A stretch of 6,869 nt of DNA from Nitrosomonas sp. (GCA_029881855.1 JAOULU010000090.1:1-6869), one strand, 5' to 3'. Positions 1-6,102 are shown, numbered from the stretch's first letter. Notes: generated by a model not told the origin, from the sequence alone. Numbers and translations: made by a program.

Positions 1-564
1 CGTGTGGCAATGGGTATGGAAGCACATGTTACAGTACTCGACAAATCGATACATCGTTTACAACAGCTTGATTTTCAGTATGGCTCCCGGCTCAATACGG
101 TCTTTTCTACCGTCGATGCGTTGGAAGAACATGTGTCAACCGCTGATCTTGTCATTGGTGCAGTATTGGTACCCGGTGCGGCAACGCCAAAACTAGTGAG
201 TCGAGAAATGGTTGCACAAATGTGTCGTGGTGCAGTATTGGTAGATGTGGCAATTGATCAAGGCGGTTGCTTTGCCACCTCAAAACCCACCACCCTGGCA
301 GACCCTGTTTATACCGTTGACGGTGTTGTGCATTATTGTGTGGCGAATATGCCTGGTGCAGTTGCGCGCACTTCAACTTTTGCATTGAATAATGTGACGC
401 TGCCATTTGTGCTGGCGCTCGCCAATAAAGGCTACAAAGATGCATTGCGTGACGATGCGCATTTACGCAATGGTCTTAATGTGTGCCAGGGACATTTGAC
501 GCATGAGGCTGTTGCGCGTGATCTGAGTAGAGATTATGTGGCGGCGGTTGATTGTATTTGTTAA
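1..564 (+). CDS. ald: L-alanine dehydrogenase, C-terminal half (5' end outside window)
   Basis: Alanine dehydrogenase (EC 1.4.1.1) reversibly deaminates L-alanine to pyruvate and ammonium with NAD in the cytoplasm. The frame is open from base 1 and ends at TAA 562-564, giving 187 residues, about half of the usual ~370. The dinucleotide-binding glycine loop must lie upstream of the window. Family signatures are visible in the fragment: VLDKS at 12-16 (the Asp that holds the NAD ribose), VLVPGA at 55-60, DVAIDQGG at 82-89 with the catalytic-region Asp86, and NMPGAVARTST at 116-126, where most relatives have Pro in place of the second Ala. A tail with KGYKDALRDD and LRNGLNV is also typical. No internal Met is needed as a start because the gene continues leftward. 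An intrinsic terminator follows about 60 bases downstream, so this is the last gene of its transcript. The identification is secure; only the N-terminus is unseen. Confidence 0.95.
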   Translation, partial: RVAMGMEAHVTVLDKSIHRLQQLDFQYGSRLNTVFSTVDALEEHVSTADLVIGAVLVPGAATPKLVSREMVAQMCRGAVLVDVAIDQGGCFATSKPTTLADPVYTVDGVVHYCVANMPGAVARTSTFALNNVTLPFVLALANKGYKDALRDDAHLRNGLNVCQGHLTHEAVARDLSRDYVAAVDCIC

Positions 565-571
565 TGCCAAT

Positions 572-598
572 TAACTTAAGTCCGATGCGGTTAAGTTA
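572..598. repeat. Inverted repeat just after ald
   Basis: TAACTTAA (572-579) is repeated in inverse as TTAAGTTA (591-598), leaving an 11-base loop. The hairpin is AT-rich and has no following T tract, so it is not a terminator by itself. It may support 3'-end folding of the ald transcript ahead of the stronger hairpin at 623-655. Confidence 0.4.
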
Positions 599-622
599 TG
601 TGATTTTAGACTGAATGTGGCT

Positions 623-660
623 GGATAGATTGTGATTTACTTACGCAATCTATCCTTTTT
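623..660 (+). terminator. Rho-independent terminator of ald
   Basis: A perfect 10-bp stem, GGATAGATTG (623-632) with CAATCTATCC (646-655), encloses a 13-base loop and is followed directly by TTTTT (656-660). On the minus strand the stem is not followed by T residues, so it works for rightward transcription only, ending the alanine dehydrogenase message. Confidence 0.85.
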
Positions 661-671
661 CATTAGGCCAG

Positions 672-964
672 TTATCCGCATCTACCGCAGTTTGATTTTT
701 GTGAACCAAAGCATTTATCTACGTTATAGAATGTTTTAGAGCCAAATAAACCAAAGCACCCGTCATACCAGCAGTATTTTGTTCCATGTTTGCAACCTTC
801 AAGGTAGCAAAAAAAGAACCAGCGATTCTCCTTGACCCATTGAAATTGGTAACACACATTTTGTGACCGTCCTTGTGCAGGTGCGACCCCATTCCCAAGG
901 CCAGAAGCCAGGACACCAATACGATTCGGTGATTCGTCTTTCTTGTGGCTTTTCTTGTGGCTTG
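672..964 (-). pseudogene. Candidate broken gene for a secreted eight-cysteine peptide
   Basis: I do not recognise a family. On the minus strand, AAGGAG (975-970) precedes a frame running from 964 that encodes a basic stretch (ATRKATRKTNHR) and then a hydrophobic core, IVLVSWLLALGMG. That frame loses its sense after a run of four G (complement of C 887-890). One extra G there would continue it into a second frame reading VAPA then QGRSQ, a good signal-peptidase-I site (APA|Q). The second frame goes on to a roughly 67-residue product ending at TAA 674-672. All eight cysteines lie in this mature part, which is rich in Trp, Tyr and Phe and ends in CGRCG. No start codon lies at the expected distance from the ribosome-binding site (the strand reads AACAAGCC), so two defects would be needed to silence it. 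It could be a decayed bacteriocin- or toxin-like peptide. A sequencing error in the G run or chance is also possible. Confidence 0.4.
939..963. repeat. 12-base tandem duplication, two copies
   Basis: TTTCTTGTGGCT occurs twice head to tail (939-950 and 951-962), with one further matching base. The period of 12 equals four codons. Read on the minus strand in the signal-peptide frame of the candidate broken peptide gene, it gives ATRK twice, adding positive charge ahead of the hydrophobic core. The repeat is seen directly; its role is inferred. Confidence 0.6.
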
Positions 965-1018
965 TTAATCTCCTTTGATTATATTTGGCAATTCAAGTAT
1001 TTCACCTCGGATCAGCTG

Positions 1019-1054
1019 TTTTGGTGCAAATCAGAAGCTATTTTTACACCAAAA
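1019..1054. repeat. Imperfect 12-bp inverted repeat
   Basis: TTTTGGTGCAAA (1019-1030) is the inverse of TTTACACCAAAA (1043-1054) with a single mismatch, around a 12-base loop. Neither strand shows a T tract after the stem, so it is not a standard terminator. It lies between the end of the oxidase gene and the degraded peptide gene, both on the minus strand. It could be an operator, a processing hairpin or a transcript-end stabiliser; nothing in the sequence decides. Confidence 0.5.
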
Positions 1055-1219
1055 TAGATGTCTACCAACAAGTTAAATGAAAATGATGTGAGGAAACGCA
1101 CATGCCATGGGAGAAGATTGCCTCTGGAACTTAACTGTAACGGTCATATATGTTGCATGGTTGCCAGTTAGATCAAAGAACTAGTAGTGTTTTGTCAGAA
1201 AGGAATGCGGGAATGCATA

Positions 1220-3364
1220 TCAAATAGGTATTACATCAAAATAACAATCAAAACGTGCCATTTCGAAATCCTGCTTTAAATCCTCCCAATGATTATTCGT
1301 TAGTAAAATAGCCAATGCGTAATCTTCTATTGTTTCAGACGGCGCTATTTTTTGTCCTGGGTGAATCCGCCATATAATTTCTGTCGTACTGTTGAAGGCG
1401 GGCGTGTTGATTTCCTTCACAATACCAGCTTTTTTGGGATAGATGCATAAGGCGCTATATTTGTTGTTTTCTTGGGCGTAAATCCTGGGTTTTTGGAGGT
1501 CGCCCATTTGTAACCTGATATGCCATTCGTATAGTGACAGTCCTTGGTGAGTCTCGAACAATTTGGAGATTAAGGTGTTGGGTGCATGGGCATTAATGGC
1601 TAATAATGTTGGTACGTTGGTCTTATTGTCCAGCGCAACGTCAAAACTTACGACTCTACTGGGTGGATAGCCAGCGGGTAATTTGCTTAACGATTCTTTA
1701 GTAAATTCAAGAAGTATGGGGTATTCAGCCTCGCTTTTTTGAATCACTTGATAGCATCTGGTGTTGTCAAAATTGGTTTCATCTGGTGTGTGCGAGCAAC
1801 GGCAGGGTGCGAAATAAGCAATTTCTCCTTTGAGGATTATGACGTTGATGTGATAGTGTGCGCCTTGCATGTGTTCCTTAGTTGCATGCTGATAGGTGAA
1901 GGGTAGGGTGTTTCTAGGTTTATCACCAACTAATCCAAGTGCTTCGCGTATTTCTGTCGCTAGCGACAGCGTGTTTTTATCACCGCTAATGATGCGAGTA
2001 TATTTATTGTTAAGTGCAAAGGTGTTTTTAATTTTACTAATGGCTTCTAGTAGGTGAAGTAAATCGTAATTCTCCAGTATTTGAACATAGTGGAAGTGTT
2101 CAAATTGTGACGGGACAATTTGACTCAGTCCTTTACGGCTACAGAGCAGCACCAGGTTACACCTTGCAGTGCGAATAAATGCCAGATTGGTATCGACCGG
2201 CGCCGTGTCTTGTAACCAAAAATAGGTTTGTTTCTGGTTACCTAATGAACTGGTGGGACTGTTTTTTTGTTGCAGCACGGATTGTAGGTTTGCGGCAGTT
2301 TCTTGTGCGCATCCCCAAGATAACGTGATACCAGCGCCACCATGTCCATAATTATAAAAGAGGTGAGTTGCAGGAACATGCTCAACACAAACATTGGTTT
2401 GGGTGAAAGGCCTTAATCCTGTGCGAACAGGTTCTTCATCATGCAGTGGAAGAGATTTTAATGGCGGTAAAAACTCAAGACAACCGTTGTACATGCGTTG
2501 GATAATTGGGTCGTTAAAGCGCATGAATGGCTCCCATTGATGCATCTGGACGAGTCCACCCAGAATGACTGTTTTTTTGTTTCCCCTGGGCACAATGAAC
2601 ACAATGTCCTGTTCACTATTTGATGTTTCCTTATGGGAAATACAGTGTGCACCGTCAATTAAACCTTGTTCGTCTTTTACCCTGATCAATGCTCCTCTCA
2701 GCGGATACATCGAGGGGTCATTAGCGGTTTCAATAGCGCCTAGGCCAGTGCAATTTACGATAGCCGCACATTGGAAGCGATCAAGTAGTGCTTGTTCATG
2801 CTCAATTAGATTGCATTCGATTTTTTCCTGGATGATCTCGCAATCTAAATTTCTAATTTTATTTAACAACCATTGTAGATACACATCGGTATCGATCATC
2901 GGTGCCATGTGCCGGTAGGCGTCCTTAATACCCTGTTGAGATGCTAAATCAATAGTGTTAGAGACAACATCAAGACCGCGCCGGAAATTGTCAACTCTGC
3001 CAGCTAATTCATTCATTTTTTTTAGGTCTTCTGGTAGTTTCTCAAGAACCTCATGAAAGTAAAAAGTAGTGTTTCTGAGATAAATACCTGTTGATTCTGA
3101 ACCATACTCGGCTTGCAGTGCTTTGAATGTTTCGTAAGATGTCATACACCAGTTTTTGGAACGTTCAAGAGAACGTGGTGTACCATGTTTCCCGCATGCG
3201 GCAGGTGGCCACTCCCACAAAGCGCCAGCCACATTGCTAACGAGGCCAGGTGAGAACCTTTCTGCGACGATGACAACATTGAAGCCTTTTTCTCTTAAAC
3301 AGATTGCGGTGGTGAGTCCGCTAATGCCAGCGCCTATAACCAGAACTTTTATTTCTTTTTTCAT
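1220..3364 (-). CDS. D-amino-acid-oxidase-type flavoprotein fused to a lobe-less ATP-grasp / amino-acid-ligase-like module
   Basis: 714 residues. Residues 1-365 form a complete DAO-family oxidase, a flavoenzyme turning an amino acid, O2 and water into oxo acid, ammonia and H2O2. Visible motifs are GAGISG (11-16, FAD ADP loop), AGALWEWPP (47-55), VNCTGLGA (203-210), VILGG (266-270), RTGLRPF (314-320) and YNYGHGGAGITLSWGCAQE (337-355). Arg318 matches the substrate-carboxylate Arg of pig DAO (Arg283). Phe256 stands where DAO has Tyr228. Residues ~399-490 resemble the pre-ATP-grasp Rossmann part. ~501-625 resemble the last ATP-grasp lobe (LLAINAHAP, then GLSLYEWHIRLQMGD), and ~633-705 resemble the LAL_C2 cap of L-amino-acid ligases. 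The central ATP-binding lobe is absent, and the usual metal-binding Glu of the EINARP motif is Ala589, so ligase activity is unlikely. No signal peptide or membrane span is seen. The ATG at 3364 fits the FAD loop but has only poly-A and no Shine-Dalgarno before it. The gene is transcribed divergently from the aminotransferase. Confidence 0.85.
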   Translation of the reverse strand: MKKEIKVLVIGAGISGLTTAICLREKGFNVVIVAERFSPGLVSNVAGALWEWPPAACGKHGTPRSLERSKNWCMTSYETFKALQAEYGSESTGIYLRNTTFYFHEVLEKLPEDLKKMNELAGRVDNFRRGLDVVSNTIDLASQQGIKDAYRHMAPMIDTDVYLQWLLNKIRNLDCEIIQEKIECNLIEHEQALLDRFQCAAIVNCTGLGAIETANDPSMYPLRGALIRVKDEQGLIDGAHCISHKETSNSEQDIVFIVPRGNKKTVILGGLVQMHQWEPFMRFNDPIIQRMYNGCLEFLPPLKSLPLHDEEPVRTGLRPFTQTNVCVEHVPATHLFYNYGHGGAGITLSWGCAQETAANLQSVLQQKNSPTSSLGNQKQTYFWLQDTAPVDTNLAFIRTARCNLVLLCSRKGLSQIVPSQFEHFHYVQILENYDLLHLLEAISKIKNTFALNNKYTRIISGDKNTLSLATEIREALGLVGDKPRNTLPFTYQHATKEHMQGAHYHINVIILKGEIAYFAPCRCSHTPDETNFDNTRCYQVIQKSEAEYPILLEFTKESLSKLPAGYPPSRVVSFDVALDNKTNVPTLLAINAHAPNTLISKLFETHQGLSLYEWHIRLQMGDLQKPRIYAQENNKYSALCIYPKKAGIVKEINTPAFNSTTEIIWRIHPGQKIAPSETIEDYALAILLTNNHWEDLKQDFEMARFDCYFDVIPI

Positions 3365-3663
3365 TTTTTTTTATTTTTTTGAATTTCAGGGAATACTGAT
3401 TAATCCTGAATTAAATGGGTGATGACATGAGATATTTTAGATTGGATGTGAGGGTCAAAAATATTGTAGTGATAAGACGGGCGCTTCTAGCCATTTTGTT
3501 ACACTATTTACCAGATAATTTCGCTATTTTATAGAATTTCTTTGAGTTTACCCAGTGAGATAATTAATTGAGTATTAATTTGTTGATAGTAAATTTTGTA
3601 ATCACTTGTTAAAATCAACGATTCAGTCAAAAGGGGTCTTTGCTTAATACGTAGAACGACGGT

Positions 3664-3686
3664 TGCAGATTAAAATTTTAATCGCA
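3664..3686. promoter_or_regulatory. Palindromic operator candidate
   Basis: GATTAAAATTTTAATC at 3668-3683 is a perfect 16-base palindrome. It is extended by TGC (3664-3666) and GCA (3684-3686), with one unpaired A at 3667. It sits about 85 bases upstream of the aminotransferase start in a region shared by two divergent genes, a usual place for a dimeric repressor or LysR-type regulator site. The cognate regulator is not in this window. AT-rich palindromes also arise by chance, so the regulatory role is inference. Confidence 0.4.
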
Positions 3687-3740
3687 TTCGTTTATGGTTC
3701 TGAATTTTAAACAGAGCAGAGAGACCATAATAAAATTAAT

Positions 3741-3758
3741 TTACATTACTTACATTAC
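3741..3758 (+). repeat. 9-base tandem repeat before the aminotransferase ribosome-binding site
   Basis: TTACATTAC is present twice in direct succession (3741-3749, 3750-3758), ending two bases before the AGGA ribosome-binding site at 3761-3764. It lies in the probable leader of the aminotransferase message. Changes in copy number would alter leader length but not the reading frame. Confidence 0.55.
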
Positions 3759-3770
3759 TTAGGATCGTTC

Positions 3771-4988
3771 ATGACAACCGAAGATTTTCGTCCCGAAAAA
3801 AAAATAACTACATTTTATCCACCGCAACGTGTTCTGATGGGGCCGGGGCCATCTGATACTCATTCACGTGTGTTGGCAGCTATGGCACGCCCAACTTTGG
3901 GTCACCTTGACCCCGTTTTTTCAGAGATGATGGATGAAATAAAGGGCTTATTACGCTATTCGTTCCAGACTAACAATATGATGACTTTTTCAGTCTCTGG
4001 GCCGGGTTCAGTTGGCATGGAGATGTGTTTTGTTAATATGATTGTGCCGGGTGATAAAGTAGTTGTGTGCCGTAATGGTGTCTTTGGCGGACGCATGATT
4101 GAGAATGTTGAGCGTCATGGTGGTGTGGCAGTGGTTGTGGATGATGACTGGGGTAAGCCGGTTGATCCACAAAAAGTAGAAGATACGTTAAAACAAAATC
4201 CTGATGCCAAGATATTGGCTTTTGTGCATGCTGAAACCTCTACGGGTGCGCTGTCAGATGCTAAAACACTTTGCGAAATTGCACGCCGTTATGATTGCCT
4301 GACAATTGCAGATACTGTGACTTCATTGGGTGGATCACCGATTTATGTTGATGAATGGGGTATTGATGCGATTTATTCTGGCAGTCAGAAATGCTTATCT
4401 TGCCCACCAGGGTTGTCGCCGGTAAGTTTTTCTGAACGTGTGACTGATTTAGTTAAGAACCGTCAGGATAAAGTGCATAGCTGGTTTATGGATTTGAATC
4501 AATTATTGGGTTACTGGGGTTCATCGACCCGCACTTATCATCACACCGCACCGACCAACGCACTTTATGCATTGCATGAATCACTAGTTATGCTGGCTGA
4601 AGAAGGTTTGGAACATGCCTGGGCGCGACATGAAAGAAACCACCATGCACTTAAAGCAGGTTTTGCAACGATGGGTATGAGCTTTCTGGTGGACGAGCAA
4701 TATCGATTGCCGCAACTCAATTCGGTTTATGTGCCAGAGGGTGTCAATGAAGCCGAGGTTCGCAGTCGGTTGCTGAAAGAGTATAGTCTGGAAATTGGTG
4801 CAGGTCTGGGTGCATTTGCTGGAAAAGTTTGGCGTTTTGGTTTAATGGGTTCTTCAAGTAAAGTGGAAAATGTGTTGTTCTGCTTAAATGCATTAGAATG
4901 TGTACTATCAGATTTAGGGTTGAAAGTTGAACGTGGCGCAGCAGCGTCAGCCGCACATCAATACTATGCAGCCAATCCTATGTCATAG
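3771..4988 (+). CDS. Class V PLP aminotransferase, alanine/serine-glyoxylate type
   Basis: 405 residues, normal for the family. These cytoplasmic PLP enzymes transfer the amino group of alanine or serine to glyoxylate, giving glycine and pyruvate or hydroxypyruvate. Visible are the N-terminal GPGPSDTHSRVL (24-35), the cofactor-phosphate region SGPGSVGME (76-84), HAETSTGA (153-160), ADTVTSLGG (180-188) with Asp181 for the PLP ring nitrogen, SGSQKCLSCPPGLS (203-216) with Lys207 as the Schiff-base lysine, and WRFGLMG (354-360) with Arg355 for the substrate carboxylate. The start ATG at 3771 follows AGGA (3761-3764) at a spacing of six, which supports it over later Met codons. The C-terminus carries an Ala-rich tail beyond the core fold. 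The donor (alanine, serine or both) cannot be read from sequence alone. Nearby alanine dehydrogenase and the amino-acid oxidase suggest work in alanine/glycine/glyoxylate exchange. Other class V members with different substrates remain possible. Confidence 0.88.
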   Translation: MTTEDFRPEKKITTFYPPQRVLMGPGPSDTHSRVLAAMARPTLGHLDPVFSEMMDEIKGLLRYSFQTNNMMTFSVSGPGSVGMEMCFVNMIVPGDKVVVCRNGVFGGRMIENVERHGGVAVVVDDDWGKPVDPQKVEDTLKQNPDAKILAFVHAETSTGALSDAKTLCEIARRYDCLTIADTVTSLGGSPIYVDEWGIDAIYSGSQKCLSCPPGLSPVSFSERVTDLVKNRQDKVHSWFMDLNQLLGYWGSSTRTYHHTAPTNALYALHESLVMLAEEGLEHAWARHERNHHALKAGFATMGMSFLVDEQYRLPQLNSVYVPEGVNEAEVRSRLLKEYSLEIGAGLGAFAGKVWRFGLMGSSSKVENVLFCLNALECVLSDLGLKVERGAAASAAHQYYAANPMS

Positions 4989-5001
4989 TGCTTTCACATC
5001 A

Positions 5002-5031
5002 ATGACAGTTTAGTTATACTTAAGTTATAAA
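5002..5031 (+). promoter_or_regulatory. Sigma-70-like promoter for the polysaccharide genes
   Basis: ATGACA (5002-5007, five of six bases of the -35 consensus) and TATAAA (5026-5031, five of six of the -10 consensus) are separated by 18 bases. Transcription would begin near 5038, directly at the base of the hairpin 5040-5069 and about 70 bases before the transferase start. It is the best promoter-like pair in the window, and it lies in the only gap between two unrelated gene groups. No experimental support exists here. Confidence 0.45.
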
Positions 5032-5039
5032 TTTAAAAA

Positions 5040-5078
5040 TACCTTCTCGCTGTTGATGGCGAGAAGGTAATTATTCTT
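5040..5078 (+). terminator. Strong hairpin between aminotransferase and glycosyltransferase genes
   Basis: TACCTTCTCGC (5040-5050) pairs perfectly with GCGAGAAGGTA (5059-5069), an 11-bp stem with an 8-base loop, followed by the moderately T-rich ATTATTCTT. It most likely ends the aminotransferase message. The cleaner T run is on the other side (TTTTTAAATTT on the minus strand), although no leftward gene here would use it. Because a promoter candidate lies just upstream, the same hairpin may also form the extreme 5' end of the next transcript. Confidence 0.6.
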
Positions 5079-5109
5079 CGCTGTTATTTTTCGGATAATC
5101 CTTTCAATT

Positions 5110-6102
5110 ATGGTTTCGGATTTTCCTTTGTCAATTGTTGCAGCATCATTGCTATCATTTGTCGTCACATTTTTTTTAATTTTGTGGTTAATAAAAGGAA
5201 AAGCCAATTGGGTATTGGACCACCCCAATTCACGTTCTCTTCATTCTGTACCAGTGCCTCGAATCGGCGGCCTGGGTTTGTTATTAGGAGCCATGGTCTC
5301 ATGGCTTTTATTCTCAGTTGTTCTACCACCTCTGCTATGGGTCGGTATCGTATTGCTGATCTCAATATCGTTGCTTGACGATATCTGGCATGCACCCGTT
5401 TGGAGCCGGTTAGCCATGCAAGGCTTGGTCGCGGGTGGGTTTTCCAGCATACTTTTGCTGGATACTTATGGCTGGTTGACTGTAATGTTGGTTACAGTGT
5501 CAATAATTTGGGTATCTAACCTTTATAATTTTATGGATGGTTCGGACGGGTTGTCTGGTGGAATGGCATTGATCGGATTTAGTTACTACGGTTTATTGGC
5601 ATTATTAGCGGGAAATGAGGAATTTGCTTTGGTGAATTTTTCAATCGCTGCATCTGCTGCGGCATTCTTATATTATAATTTTTATCCTGCACGTATTTTT
5701 CTAGGGGATGTAGGCGCTATCCCTTTAGGTTTTTTAGCTGCGGTATTGGGTGTATTAGGATGGCTTGATGGCTTGTGGTCGTTATGGCTTCCAGTCCTAG
5801 TGTTTTCCCCATTTATTGCTGATTCAACAGTAACACTTATAAAACGTTTTATAAGAGGAGAAAAAATTTGGCACGCACATCGTGAACATTATTATCAGCG
5901 TATTGTGCTAGGTGGTCTTGGCCACCGCAATACTGCGCTACTAGGCTATGTCTTAATGGTGGTGACAGGAGCCAGTGGTGTATGGGCGAGTAATCAGGAC
6001 TTTGCTGTACAGAGTCTAATTGCCATGATTTGGGGCAGTATTTATTTGTTGTTTATGTTTGTTTTTGATTGGTATCAGACACATCACATTAGCAGGAGAT
6101 AG
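5110..6102 (+). CDS. Polyprenyl-phosphate sugar-1-phosphate transferase (WecA/MraY-like, glycosyltransferase family 4)
   Basis: A polytopic inner-membrane enzyme of 330 residues. It moves a sugar-1-phosphate from a UDP-sugar to undecaprenyl phosphate, the first step of O-antigen or exopolysaccharide assembly. About ten hydrophobic segments are visible, starting at 8-28. Cytoplasmic signatures appear in the expected order: DHPNSRSLHSVPVPRIGGLG (37-56), the Asp pair Asp90-Asp91, NFMDGSDGLSGG (140-151), ARIFLGDVG (194-202) and the HREHYYQRI loop (257-265), a HxxH-type motif. All catalytic acids expected for the family are present. The start at 5110 puts the first membrane span right at the N-terminus, but no good Shine-Dalgarno precedes it. 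The next gene begins two bases after the stop, so the pair is an operon. The exact sugar (GlcNAc, QuiNAc, FucNAc or other) cannot be told from sequence. Confidence 0.92.
   Translation: MVSDFPLSIVAASLLSFVVTFFLILWLIKGKANWVLDHPNSRSLHSVPVPRIGGLGLLLGAMVSWLLFSVVLPPLLWVGIVLLISISLLDDIWHAPVWSRLAMQGLVAGGFSSILLLDTYGWLTVMLVTVSIIWVSNLYNFMDGSDGLSGGMALIGFSYYGLLALLAGNEEFALVNFSIAASAAAFLYYNFYPARIFLGDVGAIPLGFLAAVLGVLGWLDGLWSLWLPVLVFSPFIADSTVTLIKRFIRGEKIWHAHREHYYQRIVLGGLGHRNTALLGYVLMVVTGASGVWASNQDFAVQSLIAMIWGSIYLLFMFVFDWYQTHHISRR
6094..6098 (+). promoter_or_regulatory. Ribosome-binding site of the dehydratase gene
   Basis: AGGAG lies five bases before ATG 6104 and overlaps the last codons of the transferase gene. 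It fixes the start of the downstream gene and indicates tight coupling of the two. Confidence 0.8.

Larger units (their letters stand above)
565..1219. other. 655-base stretch without an intact gene
   Basis: This gap separates two convergently oriented genes. It holds the ald terminator, a degraded minus-strand reading frame for a cysteine-rich peptide (672-964) with a good AAGGAG ribosome-binding site at 975-970, a 12-base tandem duplication (939-963) and an inverted repeat (1019-1054). In 1055-1219 I see no gene, only a ten-codon plus-strand frame (1102-1134) that I do not consider real and a short repeated GGAATGC near 1202-1217. There is no obvious T-tailed hairpin for the leftward oxidase gene that ends at 1220, so its transcript may run on into the degraded peptide gene. 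Confidence 0.6.
3365..3770. other. 406-base divergent intergenic region
   Basis: This AT-rich region lies between the leftward oxidase fusion and the rightward aminotransferase, so it must carry promoters for both. It contains poly-T runs next to the oxidase start, a 16-base palindrome (3668-3683) and a 9-base tandem repeat (3741-3758). The best leftward promoter I can find is weak: TTGACC (3458-3453) and TATCTC (3434-3429), 18 bases apart, which would give a leader of about 58 bases. For the rightward gene I found no convincing -35/-10 pair. I saw no open frame worth calling on either strand and no riboswitch fold that I recognise. Confidence 0.6.

Noticed and set aside
152..445. 97-codon minus-strand frame inside the alanine dehydrogenase gene
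   Set aside because: It lies antisense to a well-supported gene and shows no domain, ribosome-binding site or sensible composition.
863..1057. 64-codon plus-strand frame across the gap after ald
   Set aside because: It is antisense to the candidate peptide gene, has no recognisable motif and no Shine-Dalgarno, and fits chance in a non-coding stretch.
1102..1134. Ten-codon plus-strand frame with AGGAA seven bases upstream
   Set aside because: It is too short to judge, has no leader-peptide features such as repeated codons or an attenuator, and no downstream gene on that strand.
2565..2918. 117-codon plus-strand frame inside the oxidase fusion
   Set aside because: It is a shadow of the conserved DAO domain on the other strand and has no protein family signal.
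3498..3525. Promoter-like TTGTTA and GATAAT in the divergent region
   Set aside because: Their spacing is only about 13-14 bases, too short for a sigma-70 promoter.
4744..4956. 70-codon minus-strand frame inside the aminotransferase
   Set aside because: It is antisense to the conserved C-terminal domain of a clear gene and has no independent evidence.
5025..5228. 67-codon minus-strand frame over the hairpin and transferase start
   Set aside because: It overlaps the 11-bp hairpin and the N-terminal span of the transferase; its basic, low-complexity product looks accidental.
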